Source: JBJXGV01 sp046160485
GTDB taxonomy: Bacteria; Orphanbacterota; Orphanbacteria; JBJXGV01
DNA length: 64,000 nucleotides
Reading direction: 5' to 3'
Assembly: GCA_046160485.1 (NCBI GenBank)
Contig: JBJXGV010000028.1
Span: forward strand, 186,001-250,000
A model generated the notes under the pieces. The model did not search any database, was not told where the DNA came from, and worked only from the letters and a program-made list of their open reading frames with translations. Positions 8,083-15,828 of the stretch are shown in pieces (within the stretch, counting starts at the first letter, position 1; each line of letters opens with the position of its first letter). The translations under genes were made by a program, and so were the position numbers.

Positions 8083-8933
8083 TCATGAGCCGCACGCCGC
8101 ATCGCGACGAAGCGCGCCGTGGCGTCGTCTACCTTGTCGGCGCCGGCCCCGGAGACGCGTCGCTTCTCACCATTCGCGCGGCCCGGCTTCTCGCCGCGGC
8201 GGACGTCGTTTTCTATGATGCGCTGATCTCCGAGGATGTGCTGGCGCTCATCCCAGCTGGGGTCACGCGCACCGCGGTCGGGCGCCGGAAAGGGCACGTC
8301 GTGTGCGAGCAGGAAGAGACACTTGCCGCGCTCGTGGAGTGGGCACGCCGTGGCGCGGTTGTCGTTCGCCTCAAGGGAGGCGATCCACTGGTCTTTGGCC
8401 GTGCGGGCGAGGAAATGGAATGGCTGCGGGCGGCGCACGTCGAGGTGGAAGTCGTTCCGGGCGTGACGGCGGCCTCCGCCGCGGCGGCGACGCTGTCCGT
8501 GTCGCTCACGCAACGCGGATCGTCTTCCACACTCGCGTTTGTCTCCGGTCACAACGAGGCAAAGTCTGAACGCGGCGGTGTCCGATTGCGCGACCTCTTG
8601 CGTGTTGCCCGCTCCGTCGACACGCTCGCGATCTACATGGGTGCAACGCGCGCCGCGAGCATCGGGCGCACGCTCCTCCGCGCGGGCCGCAGCCCGCTCG
8701 AGGGCGTCGCCGTCGTTGAGCGCGCGAGCCTCGCGGGGGAGTCTGTCCACCGCATGACGCTCGGAGATCTCGCACGGCGCGACGACGCGAACGCATTTGC
8801 ACAGCCTGCTCTTCTGCTCATCGGTCCCACTCTCAACGACAACGCGGCGCCTCCCGCGAGGACGCGAAGCGTCACACAGCTTCGCGCTTCGACGCGGCGA
8901 GATCGTGCACACATCTCAACGGGAGGACACTGA
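8079..8933 (+). CDS. Uroporphyrinogen-III C-methyltransferase (SUMT)
   Basis: A 284-residue SAM-dependent enzyme that makes precorrin-2 for siroheme. Signature regions are VYLVGAGPGDASLLTIRA near the N-terminus, VVRLKGGDPLVFGRAGEE, and the PGVTAASAAAA loop. ATG 8079 overlaps the previous stop (ATGA); a second Met follows two codons later. With the preceding gene it replaces the fused CysG of enteric bacteria. A basic, Ser/Thr/Arg-rich tail of about 30 residues after the conserved fold is unusual but short. The next gene starts on the base after the stop. Confidence 0.93.
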   Translation: MIMSRTPHRDEARRGVVYLVGAGPGDASLLTIRAARLLAAADVVFYDALISEDVLALIPAGVTRTAVGRRKGHVVCEQEETLAALVEWARRGAVVVRLKGGDPLVFGRAGEEMEWLRAAHVEVEVVPGVTAASAAAATLSVSLTQRGSSSTLAFVSGHNEAKSERGGVRLRDLLRVARSVDTLAIYMGATRAASIGRTLLRAGRSPLEGVAVVERASLAGESVHRMTLGDLARRDDANAFAQPALLLIGPTLNDNAAPPARTRSVTQLRASTRRDRAHISTGGH

Positions 8934-10229
8934 ATGTCACGCTTCGAAGCGACCGATGAATCGACACGATACGAGTGGCGGCGGCGTGGTTGGCAGTCCG
9001 CGCTCGACGCGGCCGGCGACTCGCGTATCCCGGGGCCGAGCGCGCCCCTCGGCGGCACGCTCGTCAATCTCTTCGCGAGCGAGGAAGAGGCGCGCGCCCT
9101 CGAGGCGGACGCGCTCCGGTGGCCGCGCTTGGCGCTAGCCGGATTTCTGCAGAGCGATCTCGAGCTCCTCGCGGTCGGCGCCTATAGTCCGCTTCGCGGC
9201 TTCCTCGGCCACGACGATTTTCTTTCCGTCTGCAACACGATGCACCTTGTCGACGGCACGCCGTGGAGCATTCCGATCGTGCTGCCGGTCGACGACGAGT
9301 TCGCGAAGACTGCGCGTCACTGGGAGCGCATCGGACTGTGGGACGAGACGCGCTTGCTCGCCGTGCTGGATGTCGAAGGCGTCTACAAGTACGACAAGGC
9401 GCGCTACGCACAGCGCGTGTATGGCACCGATAGCCTCGAACACCCTGGCGTCGCGCGGCTTCACACGCTCGGCAATTACCACGTCGCCGGGAAGATCCGC
9501 GTCGTACACCGGCCGAACACGATCGAGTTTCCGCAGTACCACCTCGATCCCATCGAGACGCGCATCCTGCTTGAAGAGAAGGGATGGCGAACAGTCGTCG
9601 CGTTCCAGACGCGCAACCCAATCCATCGTGCCCATGAGTTCATCCAGAAGTCCGCGCTCGAGCTGGTCGACGGCATCCTCGTGCATCCGCTCGTCGGCGA
9701 AACCAAGAGCGACGACATTCCCGCGGACGTGCGCATGCAGTGCTACAAGGCGCTCCTGCGTTCGTACTACCCCAGGAAGCGCACACTGCTGGCGGTCTAC
9801 CCGGCGTTCATGCGCTACGCGGGACCGCGGGAGGCGATCTTCCACGCTCTCGTTCGCAAGAACTACGGCTGCACGCACTTCATCGTCGGACGCGACCACG
9901 CGGGCGTCGGCAACTTCTACGGCACGTACGATGCGCAGAAGATCTTCTCGCGCTTCCGTCCGGAGGATCTCGGCATCACGCCGCTCTGCTACGAGAACTC
10001 CTTCTTCTGCCGATCGTGCGAAAGCATGGCATCCCACAAGACGTGTCCTCATCCCGCGGAGGAGCGCCTTCATTTCAGCGGGACACAGATTCGCGAAATG
10101 CTCCGCCGCGGCGAGTCGCCGCCTTCAGAGTTCACGCGGGCGGAGATCGGACGCATCCTGGTCGATTGGACGCGTAAGAGTCATGAAAGCGCCGCGCGCG
10201 AAGGCGCGCGACAGCAAGCAGGGGGATAG
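8934..10229 (+). CDS. sat: Sulfate adenylyltransferase (ATP sulfurylase, Sat type)
   Basis: A 431-residue homo-oligomeric ATP sulfurylase, not the CysDN type. It activates sulfate to adenosine 5'-phosphosulfate (APS). Active-site motifs are QTRNPIHRAHE (225-235) and GRDHAG (319-324). A Cys-rich patch (FFCRSCESMASHKTCPH) near residue 355 resembles the zinc site of some Sat proteins. Sat enzymes work in either direction; here the adjacent assimilatory APS reductase and siroheme genes indicate the assimilatory direction. No APS kinase is encoded nearby, consistent with direct APS reduction. Confidence 0.96.
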   Translation: MSRFEATDESTRYEWRRRGWQSALDAAGDSRIPGPSAPLGGTLVNLFASEEEARALEADALRWPRLALAGFLQSDLELLAVGAYSPLRGFLGHDDFLSVCNTMHLVDGTPWSIPIVLPVDDEFAKTARHWERIGLWDETRLLAVLDVEGVYKYDKARYAQRVYGTDSLEHPGVARLHTLGNYHVAGKIRVVHRPNTIEFPQYHLDPIETRILLEEKGWRTVVAFQTRNPIHRAHEFIQKSALELVDGILVHPLVGETKSDDIPADVRMQCYKALLRSYYPRKRTLLAVYPAFMRYAGPREAIFHALVRKNYGCTHFIVGRDHAGVGNFYGTYDAQKIFSRFRPEDLGITPLCYENSFFCRSCESMASHKTCPHPAEERLHFSGTQIREMLRRGESPPSEFTRAEIGRILVDWTRKSHESAAREGARQQAGG

Positions 10230-10233
10230 GACG

Positions 10234-12567
10234 ATGCGAAGCGAAGACGGCAGCCGCTGGGCAGAACCACTCGACAGCGAAATCGCAACGATCCGCGATC
10301 AGATCGAACGCTTCCGGCGTGGAGAGCTTGCGCCGGAGAAGTTTCGGGCGCTGCGCCTCGTCAACGGAATCTACGGGCAGCGGCAGCCGGACGTTCACAT
10401 GCTTCGCGTCAAGATCCCGAACGGCGTACTCGATCCCGCGCAAGTCGAGGCGCTCGCCGAAGTCGCCGAGCACCATGGCCACGGCGTCGCGCACGTCACC
10501 ACGCGCCAGGACATCCAGTATCACTACATTCCGCTCGAGGAGATGCCGGATGTCCTCGAGCGGCTCGCGCGCGCGGGGCTTATGTCGCGCGAGGCGTGCG
10601 GCAACTCTGTTCGCAACGTGACGTCGTGCCCCATGTCCGGCGTTTGCCGTGACGAGCCTTTTCCGGTGTTGCCGTACGCGCAGGCCGTCGCGCGATTCCT
10701 CTTGCGGCATCCAGCTGCGCAACTTCTCGGGCGCAAGTTCAAGATTGCTTTCTCCGGCTGCGAGAGTGATTGCGCCGCCGGAGCGATTCACGATATCGGC
10801 GCCATCGCGACGGTATCGCGCGTCAATGGCCAGGAGGAGTTCGGGTTCCGCCTCTTGGTGGGCGGCGGGCTTGGGCCGACGCCGTACGTGGCGCAGCTCG
10901 TCGATGAATTCGTCCCCGCGGGTGAAATCTTGCGAAGCTGCGAAGCGGTCGTGCGTCTCTTCGCGCTTCACGGCAACCGGAAGAACCGCGCTGCGGCGCG
11001 ATCGAAGTTCATCATGGCGAAGTGGGGCGTCGAGAAGTTCCGCGCGACCTACACTGAAATTCTGGTTTCACTGCAGCGCGCGCAGAATGGCGACGGCGCG
11101 CTTCACATCGAGACGTACCTCAAGCCGGAGGAGCTGGCGCTCCTGGGCACGCGCGCGGCTCTGGCACCGCGCGAACCCACGAATGGCAATGGCAATGGAG
11201 ATGGCAACGGAAACGGGCACGGAACGCCGACGCACGCTCACATCGCCAAAGCTTTGCCCGGCGACGATGCGCCGCTGCACGAGGTGTTTGCCGGCGCGTC
11301 TGTTCTTCAGAATGCGGACTTCCGGCGCTGGCTCGACGCGAACTGCGTCCGCCAACGGCAGCCTGGGCTCGCGGCGATCACCATTGCGCTGCCGCTCGGC
11401 GATGCGAACGCGCCGCAGCTTCGCCAGATCGCTGCGGTCGCGCGCGAATTCGCGCGCGGCGACGTGCGCGCGACGATTCAGCAGAACATCTTGATCCGCG
11501 AGGTGGCCGTGGCGTCGCTTCCCGACGCGTTCGCTCGCCTCGCGAGCGCCGGGCTCGCCGCGCCGACCGCCAACAGCGCGCTCGACGTGACATCATGCCC
11601 GGGCGCGGATACGTGCAACCTCGGGATCACCTCATCGCGGGGTCTGGCACGCGCGATCTCCGCGGAGTTCGCGCGGAGCGGCGCCGACGCGGTTTCGCTG
11701 CGTGGCGAACGCATCAAGATCTCGGGCTGCCCGAACGCGTGCGGCCAGCATCACACCGCGAGCATCGGGTTTCACGGCGTTGCGCGGAAGATTACCGAGC
11801 AGCCGGCGCCCTTCTACCAGATGCACCTCGGCGGCAAGGTGCGCGGAGTCGAGAGTCGTCTGGCGAAGGGCAATCTCTACGTCCCGGCCAAGAATGCGCC
11901 CGCCGTTGTGCGGCTCATCACCGAGCACTTCCTCCGGACGCGCAACGAGAATGAAGGACTCGCCGACTTCCTCGACCGCGTTCCGATCGACGAGATCCGC
12001 GCGCTGCTTCGACCGCTGCTCGATCCGACGATTCACGAAGAGGGGGCGCCGGACTACTTCCACGACTGGGACCGCCCGGAGATCTTCACGACCAGTACGA
12101 TCGGAACCGGCGAGTGCGCGGGAGCGGGCGCCGACGCGACGGCCGATCCGTTCGAGGAGACCGTCATCGGATTGCGCGAGAGCACGCGTCTGTTCGATCA
12201 AGGCCACTCTGTCGACGCGCTTTGCGAGGCGAACCGCGCCGTTATCGCCGCCGCTCGAATCGTGCTCGCTCAAGGCGCCGGAAAAGAGACGCACAACGAC
12301 TGGGAAACGCTTTGCGAGTTCCGCTCGCGCCTATTCGATCGCGGCCACGCGTCCGATACATGGGAACGGCTGCGTGAAGAGATCGACGCTCTGTCGGCGA
12401 CGAAGGTGCCTGCCGCCGATCGGGTCGCCGCACTCCAGCGTGAGGCGGCACAATTTCTGGAGGAGTGTCGCGCGCTCCTCGCGGCTCTGCGCGCGTGGAA
12501 GAACGATCCGGGCGCCTCGCCGTTACCGGGGCTTTCGGCTCACGGATCGGGCGAAGCAATCGGCTAA
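10234..12567 (+). CDS. Siroheme [4Fe-4S] sulfite/nitrite reductase hemoprotein, long form
   Basis: A 777-residue pseudo-twofold enzyme from ATG 10234; family members are usually about 550-600. Each half has a ferredoxin-like and a siroheme domain. The first half carries C132, C138, C176 and C180 (TSCPMSGVC ... SGCESDC). The second carries C455, C461, C499 and C503 (TSCPGADTC ... SGCPNAC). Both give C-x5-C-x37-C-x3-C, whereas most assimilatory enzymes keep the cluster ligands only in the second half. A Gly/Asn-rich linker (around 315-330) joins the halves. The last 165 residues are a helical extension I do not recognise. Position between ATP sulfurylase and APS reductase favours sulfite as substrate. 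Confidence 0.9.
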   Translation: MRSEDGSRWAEPLDSEIATIRDQIERFRRGELAPEKFRALRLVNGIYGQRQPDVHMLRVKIPNGVLDPAQVEALAEVAEHHGHGVAHVTTRQDIQYHYIPLEEMPDVLERLARAGLMSREACGNSVRNVTSCPMSGVCRDEPFPVLPYAQAVARFLLRHPAAQLLGRKFKIAFSGCESDCAAGAIHDIGAIATVSRVNGQEEFGFRLLVGGGLGPTPYVAQLVDEFVPAGEILRSCEAVVRLFALHGNRKNRAAARSKFIMAKWGVEKFRATYTEILVSLQRAQNGDGALHIETYLKPEELALLGTRAALAPREPTNGNGNGDGNGNGHGTPTHAHIAKALPGDDAPLHEVFAGASVLQNADFRRWLDANCVRQRQPGLAAITIALPLGDANAPQLRQIAAVAREFARGDVRATIQQNILIREVAVASLPDAFARLASAGLAAPTANSALDVTSCPGADTCNLGITSSRGLARAISAEFARSGADAVSLRGERIKISGCPNACGQHHTASIGFHGVARKITEQPAPFYQMHLGGKVRGVESRLAKGNLYVPAKNAPAVVRLITEHFLRTRNENEGLADFLDRVPIDEIRALLRPLLDPTIHEEGAPDYFHDWDRPEIFTTSTIGTGECAGAGADATADPFEETVIGLRESTRLFDQGHSVDALCEANRAVIAAARIVLAQGAGKETHNDWETLCEFRSRLFDRGHASDTWERLREEIDALSATKVPAADRVAALQREAAQFLEECRALLAALRAWKNDPGASPLPGLSAHGSGEAIG

Positions 12568-12668
12568 CACGACGTGCACATCGGATAATCAACGGCTCGC
12601 TTGCGCGGGCCATCAGACGGGACTCGCGGCGCACGACGGCGCGCCGCATCGAAAGGAGTCGCCTCGCC

Positions 12669-13424
12669 ATGGGGCAAGTGCAAATCGATACCGAGCAGAT
12701 GAAGTGGCTCGAAACTCAGGGGCCGAAAGAGATTCTTGCGTGGGCGCACAAAACTTTCGGCGACCGCGTCGCGTTCGCGTCGAGCTTCGGCGCCGAGGAC
12801 GTCGCGGTGATCGACATGATCGCGTCCGCTGCGCCCAAGCTTCGCATCTTCACACTCGATACGGGACGGCTCCACGAAGAAACCTACGACGTGATGGAAC
12901 GCATTCGCGTGCGCTACGGCGTCGCGATCGAGACCTACTTTCCCGAGAGGGGAGAAGTGGAATCGCTCGAACGCGCCAAGGGCTTCCACTCGTTTCGGCA
13001 GAGCATCGACGATCGTAAGGAGTGCTGCGGCATCCGCAAGGTGAAGCCGTTGAAGCGCGCGCTTTCCACGGTGGATGCGTGGATCACGGGGCTACGCCGC
13101 GAGCAAGCGGTGACACGAACCGATTTGCCGAAAGCCGAGATCGACGCGGCGTTCGGGGGCATCCTCAAGCTCAACCCGATCTCCGAATGGACACTCGACG
13201 AGACGTGGAGCTACATCCGGACGCGCGGCATTCCCTACAACGCGCTTCACGACGCGGGATTCCCTTCGATCGGCTGCGCGCCGTGCACTCGCGCGGTCGC
13301 GGCGGGCGAGGACATTCGCGCGGGACGCTGGTGGTGGGAAACTCCCGAGCAGAAAGAGTGCGGACTCCACGCGCGCGACGCGAAGACCGCGGCGCAGGGA
13401 GCGGAAGTGCGGCGCGTCGCCTAG
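12669..13424 (+). CDS. cysH: Assimilatory APS reductase, [4Fe-4S] type
   Basis: A 251-residue enzyme reducing APS to sulfite with thioredoxin-type electrons. The PP-loop region reads FASSFGAEDVAVIDMI. The cluster ligands C119-C120 (ECCGIRK) and C203/C206 (GCAPCTR) mark the Fe-S, APS-using branch rather than PAPS-specific enzymes. The catalytic Cys is C231 in ECGLH near the C-terminus. ATG 12669 was chosen over longer starts because AAAGGAG (12652-12658) precedes it. It lies 101 bases after the reductase gene, so it is probably in the same transcript. Confidence 0.94.
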   Translation: MGQVQIDTEQMKWLETQGPKEILAWAHKTFGDRVAFASSFGAEDVAVIDMIASAAPKLRIFTLDTGRLHEETYDVMERIRVRYGVAIETYFPERGEVESLERAKGFHSFRQSIDDRKECCGIRKVKPLKRALSTVDAWITGLRREQAVTRTDLPKAEIDAAFGGILKLNPISEWTLDETWSYIRTRGIPYNALHDAGFPSIGCAPCTRAVAAGEDIRAGRWWWETPEQKECGLHARDAKTAAQGAEVRRVA

Positions 13425-13459
13425 ACGCGCCCTGCGCGCGGCGGTAGGATCGCATCACC

Positions 13460-14782
13460 GTGGCGCACGAAGAAACGCGAAAGCCAGACGACGCGCTTGC
13501 AAGGACGATCGGAGTCGCCGCGGCGCTCTTCCTTATGACCGCGTCCTTCATCTTGCTGAAGACGGGGCGAGACGCGCTCTATTTTCAGGGACGCGGCCTG
13601 CTCGACCTTCCGAAGGCTTACATCGGGATCGCGATTCTCTCGCTGCCGGCCGCGGCGATCGTGCTCGGATCGATCAAGATCTTCGGTGCCCGCCTGGCAC
13701 GAGTCGGCGTTCCGCTTTTCGCCGCGGCGCTCCTTGCGGCGTTCTTCCCGTTCGCGCGCCCCGGCGGCGGACCGCTCATGACGAGCTTCTTCATGCTCGT
13801 CCCTCTCGCGTTCGGCGTTCTCTTCTCGCTGACGTGGCTCCTCGCGGCGGAGCTTCTTGACGGAGTCGGGCATCGCCAGCTCGCGCGTTCCTATAGCATC
13901 GTCGGCGCGGCGTCGATCCTCGGGGGAGTGGCAGGCGGCGCCGTCGCGCGCATCGCGGCCGCGCTCGTCGAGCCGCGGTTCTTCATCCCCGCCGGCGCTG
14001 TTCTTCTTCTCGCTTCGACGATAACCGTCGCGATCGCGCAGCACCGTTTTCCCGCACGTCCGTTGCCGCGCGCCACCGGCCCACTCACGCCGGGGCCGTC
14101 CAACTTTCTGACCGTATTGCGTGTGCGCTATTCGATCTTGCTCGTCTTCGTCGGAATGCTCTCGAGTCTCGTCGGGATCCTCATCGAGTTTCAGTTCTAT
14201 CTCTACGCGGCGACGTCGGGAAACGAGACTCGCGCGAACGCGAGCTACTTCGCAAACGCCTACCTCCTGCTCAACGGCGTTGCGTTGATCGTGCAAGTCG
14301 TCTTGATGCCGCGGCTGCAGCGCCTCGTCGGCGTACACGGAAGCTTGATGATCCTTCCGGGCGCGCTCCTGGCTGGAGCCGCACTTCTCCTCGCGAGTGC
14401 GTCGGTCGGAATGCGCTCACTGCTGCGCGTCATCGAAGGCGGACTCAAGTCGTCCATTCATCGGTCCAACTGGGAGCAGGCGTACCTGCCGCTCGGGCGT
14501 TCGCATCGCGTCGTGGCGAAACTCCTCGTCGACGGCGCGGCCGCCCGTGTCGCCGAAGGGATCGCCGCGCTCTCGCTCTACGCTTGGCTACGCGTCAGCC
14601 TCGGCATGGACGAGTCGTCGATCGTCGGCAGCGATACCTCATGGGTGACGTACCTGCTGATCCTGACGATTGCGGCCTGGATACTGATGACGCGAGCCCT
14701 CGGACGTGATCTCGTCCCGGCAAGCACGGACGTGACGGGCGGGGCTGATATGTTCCCGGAGATTCCGCTGCCCGACACCTGA
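13460..14782 (+). CDS. ATP/ADP translocase-like (NTT/TLC) MFS membrane protein
   Basis: A 440-residue integral membrane protein with about 11-12 hydrophobic segments. Two regions resemble the NTT nucleotide-transporter family: LLKTGRDALYFQ with LDLPKAYIGIA near the first helices, and SIHRSNWEQAYLPL with the VAKLLVDGAAARVAEG segment near the C-terminus. Free-living bacteria often carry such distant NTT-like proteins; their substrates are mostly unknown and nucleotide exchange should not be assumed. The start is GTG 13460. It is 35 bases after cysH and followed by a terminator at 14795, so it may be the last gene of the sulfur operon. Confidence 0.7.
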   Translation: MAHEETRKPDDALARTIGVAAALFLMTASFILLKTGRDALYFQGRGLLDLPKAYIGIAILSLPAAAIVLGSIKIFGARLARVGVPLFAAALLAAFFPFARPGGGPLMTSFFMLVPLAFGVLFSLTWLLAAELLDGVGHRQLARSYSIVGAASILGGVAGGAVARIAAALVEPRFFIPAGAVLLLASTITVAIAQHRFPARPLPRATGPLTPGPSNFLTVLRVRYSILLVFVGMLSSLVGILIEFQFYLYAATSGNETRANASYFANAYLLLNGVALIVQVVLMPRLQRLVGVHGSLMILPGALLAGAALLLASASVGMRSLLRVIEGGLKSSIHRSNWEQAYLPLGRSHRVVAKLLVDGAAARVAEGIAALSLYAWLRVSLGMDESSIVGSDTSWVTYLLILTIAAWILMTRALGRDLVPASTDVTGGADMFPEIPLPDT

Positions 14783-14794
14783 GTGACGGTTGCA

Positions 14795-14813
14795 GCCCTC
14801 GGCGAGGGCTTTC
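14795..14813 (+). terminator. Intrinsic terminator after the translocase-like gene
   Basis: A perfect 7-bp stem AGCCCTC (14795-14801) and GAGGGCT (14805-14811) with a GGC loop runs into TTT, 12 bases after the stop. The rest of the convergent gap to 14955 holds two weak inverted repeats: CATAAT-ATCG-ATTATG (14899-14914) and TAGAC-N8-GTCTA (14922-14939). The second could end the opposing gene's transcript. Confidence 0.65.
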
Positions 14814-14955
14814 AGCGAGACGCGAGCACGCAAGGCAGGGGATAGATCTCGGAGCAGCCGGCCGCCGCGCAAGCACCGGCGTCAGACGCCTGAGTTTACA
14901 TAATATCGATTATGCGACTAATAGACCGTCCGTAGTCTAACGGCCCCGAACTGAG

Positions 14956-15645
14956 CTAGCCGCCGATCGCGTTGAGCTCGCCCTCGAGCCGCGCAAAGTG
15001 CTGCGCCGCACGGGTCCCTTCGTAGTCCCGCTTCGCCTTGTCCAGAAGCGTCTTGGCGGCGGGCGCCTGGCCGGCCGCGATTCGCGCGCGAATCGCCTCG
15101 CTGATCGCTTCGGCGCCGGCTTCCTTCGATGTCGAGGCCGCGGCGGCCTCCTCGAAGTTCTTCGCAGCCTCGTCCATGAGGCCTTGCGCGGCGGCGACGG
15201 CCCCGAGCCCCGACTTGGCGGCGACCCAGGTCGCAGAACCTCGCTCCGAGTCGCTTAGTCCTTTTTCGAACCGGGACTTCGCATCGGCGAGCTCGTTGAG
15301 AACGAGGTGGACGTTCCCGAGGGTCGTCTGCGCGACACCGATTCGCTTGTGGCGCGGAAACCGATCGACGAACTGCGTCAGCCCGTTCGACGCCTCGCGG
15401 TACCGGCCCGCCTCATAGTCGGTCAGCGCAAGATACAGGATCTCCTCGGACCGGCTTTCGCCGGCCTTCGCGGAATTCTTATAGAGGCCAACGACGAGCA
15501 CGAGCGCGACGAGGCCAACTGCGGAGAAGAGAACAGCCGAACGGCGCGCGTTGAGGAACTCGTACGCGTCACCGAGGAATGACATGAGCTTGTCCTCTTT
15601 AAGCTCGCGCTTCGAGAGGTGCTTCTTTGATGTGGTCGTCGCCAT
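14956..15645 (-). CDS. Membrane-anchored TPR protein (YfgM-like)
   Basis: A 229-residue protein with a basic cytoplasmic N-terminus, one membrane segment (about 37-55, SAVLFSAVGLVALVLVVGLY) and a TPR-type helical region to the end (repeats such as YLALTDYEAGRYREASNGL). It resembles the YfgM/TPR_21 family, which sits in the inner membrane near the Sec translocon and envelope chaperones. AAGGA lies 6 bases before the ATG. It is divergent from the phosphatase gene and convergent with the translocase-like gene, so it is probably transcribed alone. The exact role is unknown. Confidence 0.75.
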   Translation of the reverse strand: MATTTSKKHLSKRELKEDKLMSFLGDAYEFLNARRSAVLFSAVGLVALVLVVGLYKNSAKAGESRSEEILYLALTDYEAGRYREASNGLTQFVDRFPRHKRIGVAQTTLGNVHLVLNELADAKSRFEKGLSDSERGSATWVAAKSGLGAVAAAQGLMDEAAKNFEEAAAASTSKEAGAEAISEAIRARIAAGQAPAAKTLLDKAKRDYEGTRAAQHFARLEGELNAIGG

Positions 15646-15828
15646 GGGGATTCCTTGCGTCTCCTTTTCGCTGTCGAATTGAAGCCATCCCTTGCTTCAG
15701 CAAGGCGGCAGATAACCCTAGCACGGAGCGCGCGTGCGCCTCAATCTCTTTCCCGAGCCGGCGAGCGTGTGCGTTTTCGCTTGAAAGCCACCGGGGCTTC
15801 GCCCCACAGTCGCCGAAGGAGGATCCGC
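15646..15828. other. Divergent intergenic region between TPR and phosphatase genes
   Basis: This 183-base gap should hold promoters in both directions, but I see no convincing -35/-10 pair. It has two small hairpins: CCTTGC-TTCA-GCAAGG (15690-15705) and GGGGC-TTC-GCCCC (15793-15805), the latter just before the AAGGAGGA ribosome site of the + strand gene. Confidence 0.4.

Noticed and set aside
14899..14939. AT-rich inverted repeats in the gap between convergent genes, considered as an operator or attachment site
   Set aside because: Short stems, no flanking duplication and no integrase; most likely weak 3'-end structures.
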